DNA from: Streptomyces aureoverticillatus
Lineage (GTDB): Bacteria > Actinomycetota > Actinomycetes > Streptomycetales > Streptomycetaceae
Length of the DNA stretch: 64,000 nt
Direction: 5' to 3'
Assembly: GCF_014649395.1 (NCBI RefSeq)
Contig: NZ_BMSY01000002.1
Coordinates: 496,001 to 560,000, forward strand
Every line of letters starts with the position of its first letter. Positions within the stretch are counted from its first letter, which is position 1. The translations under genes and the position numbers were made by a program. Positions 63,021-64,000 of the stretch are shown piece by piece. The notes under the pieces were generated by a model that had not been told where the DNA came from, made no database searches, and saw only the letters and a program-made list of their open reading frames with translations.

Positions 63021-64000
63021 TCACCGCCCCTTGGCCACCTCCGCGATCGCCCGCACCGCCTCCGTGATGCCCGAGCAGGGCAGGTGCACATGGCCCACGA
63101 CCAGGGCGGGCGCGGCGGTGCCCGGCCGGGCGTGGAAGGGCGCGGCCCCGCGCACCAGGACCGACCGGGCGAGCGCCCCGGCCACCACGGCGGCCTCGTC
63201 GGTACCCCGGGGCAGCCGTATGTACGCGTGCAGGCCCGCCGCGCGGCCGATGACGCGGGCGCCGGGCAGATGTCTGCGCACCGCCTCCTCCAGGGCCTCG
63301 CGGCGGTCGCGGCCGCGGGCGTTGAGGCGGCGCAGATGACGGTCGAACAGGCCGCCGCGCAGCAGCTCCGCGAAGGCGAGCTGGGTGAGCGTGTCCGTGC
63401 CCAGGTCCTGCCGGGCGCGCACCCGCAGCAGCTTGTCGAGCAGCGGCCGGGGCGCGGCGATCCAGCCGAGCCGCAGGCCGGGGGCGAGGGTCTTGCTCGC
63501 CGTGCCCGCGTACACCACGCGGTCGGGGGCCTCGCGCTGGAAGGCGAGCGGGCGGATGCCGCCCTGTTCGTACCAGAGCCCGCCGTCGTAGTCGTCCTCG
63601 ATCACCCAGCCGCCGGTCTCGCGTGCCCAGCGGGCCAGGGCCTCGCGCCGCCCGGCGGACAGCTCGACGCCGGTGGGGAACTGGTGGGCGGGCGTGATCA
63701 GGACGGCCCGGACACCGGAGGCGGCGAGCGCGTCCACGTCGATGCCCTCGGCGTCCACCGGCAGCGGCACCGGGCGCAGGCCGCTGTCGCGCACGAACTG
63801 CCGCTGGCCCGAGTGCCCGGGGTCCTCGATGCCGAGCGCGTCCACGCCCTCCTGGGCCAGCACCGCGCACACCAGGGCCAGCGTCTGCGCGAACCCGGCG
63901 ACCACCATCACCTGGTCCGCGCCCGTGCGCACGCCCCGCAGCCGGCCCAGGCAGTGGGCGAGTTCGCGGCGCAGGCCCGCCTCGCCGGCCGGCGGCGGAT
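63021..64000 (-). CDS. MocR-type (GntR-aminotransferase) regulator, N-terminus beyond window
   Basis: C-terminal aminotransferase-fold part of a MocR/PdxR-like regulator, about 326 codons visible. The PLP lysine is in GTASKTLAPGLRLGW, with conserved Asp in VIEDDYDGGLWYEQGG and Arg in GLHAYIRLPRGTD. The expected GntR helix-turn-helix lies beyond position 64000, so the class is assigned from this domain and its typical REL-LG-LRGVRTGADQVMVVAGFAQ start. It probably senses PLP or an amino compound and may regulate the cluster. It cannot be excluded that it is an aminotransferase only. Confidence 0.85.
   Translation of the reverse strand, partial: PPPAGEAGLRRELAHCLGRLRGVRTGADQVMVVAGFAQTLALVCAVLAQEGVDALGIEDPGHSGQRQFVRDSGLRPVPLPVDAEGIDVDALAASGVRAVLITPAHQFPTGVELSAGRREALARWARETGGWVIEDDYDGGLWYEQGGIRPLAFQREAPDRVVYAGTASKTLAPGLRLGWIAAPRPLLDKLLRVRARQDLGTDTLTQLAFAELLRGGLFDRHLRRLNARGRDRREALEEAVRRHLPGARVIGRAAGLHAYIRLPRGTDEAAVVAGALARSVLVRGAAPFHARPGTAAPALVVGHVHLPCSGITEAVRAIAEVAKGR

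Overview
The window is GC-rich (about 72% by eye) chromosomal DNA from a Streptomyces. The evidence is a recognisable adpA with an in-frame TTA codon next to an oligoribonuclease gene, a short chaplin, a CebR/cebEFG/bglC cellobiose cluster, a PAS-GGDEF-EAL protein, frequent GTG/TTG starts, and several families of short intergenic hairpin repeats typical of the genus. The left half follows the order I remember around SCO2786-SCO2817 of S. coelicolor (recollection, not a search).

Layout. 1-11.7 kb: truncated GH20 hexosaminidase, DUF4429/SHOCT protein, small conserved protein, glmS, a universal stress protein, a small membrane protein, adpA, ornA, tRNA-His, a chaplin, a cupin and an F420/FMN-type split-barrel protein. 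10.6-16.9 kb: cebR diverging from cebE-cebF-cebG-bglC, with two CebR-type operators. 16.9-21.6 kb: secreted CBM2-GH18 chitinase, an OmpR-type two-component pair and a secreted protein. 21.7-27.2 kb: spermidine-synthase-like protein, a small Cys-containing protein, a TPR regulator with a Ser/Ala tandem-repeat N-terminus, a histidine phosphatase and a PAP2 membrane protein. 27.0-31.6 kb: a three-gene operon encoding a Cas4/Dna2-like PD-(D/E)xK nuclease with four candidate Fe-S cysteines, an unassigned 555-aa protein and a superfamily 1 helicase. I read it as a split Dna2-like machine.

33.0-49.6 kb: two tRNA-Lys(CTT) loci, nearly identical over at least 330 bp and 16,059 bp apart. Each is followed by one or two extra tRNA 3' halves at an exact 148-bp period. 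Between them lie an M6 metalloprotease, cdgA, a LysR regulator, an LLM flavin oxidoreductase, and a catabolic block (two Asp/Glu-racemase-fold enzymes, a 2-hydroxyacid dehydrogenase, an amidase, a DUF3830 protein, an ehuBCDA-type ABC importer and an IclR regulator).

49.6 kb to the right edge: a biosynthetic gene cluster immediately beyond the second tRNA-Lys. A five-gene minus-strand operon encodes a PLP enzyme, an argininosuccinate-lyase-like enzyme, an ATP-grasp ligase, a single NRPS module and a GHMP (threonine) kinase. The kinase, PLP enzyme and lyase match the known 2,3-diaminobutyrate pathway from threonine and aspartate. Flanking genes encode a type II thioesterase, a class II DAHP synthase, a split anthranilate/ADIC-type chorismate synthase (PIAGT motif plus glutamine amidotransferase) and a MocR regulator that runs off the edge. 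I infer a small aminoacyl-aromatic natural product joining a diaminobutyryl unit to a chorismate-derived aminobenzoate. I cannot name the compound. The NRPS thioesterase domain has Gly where the catalytic Ser should be.
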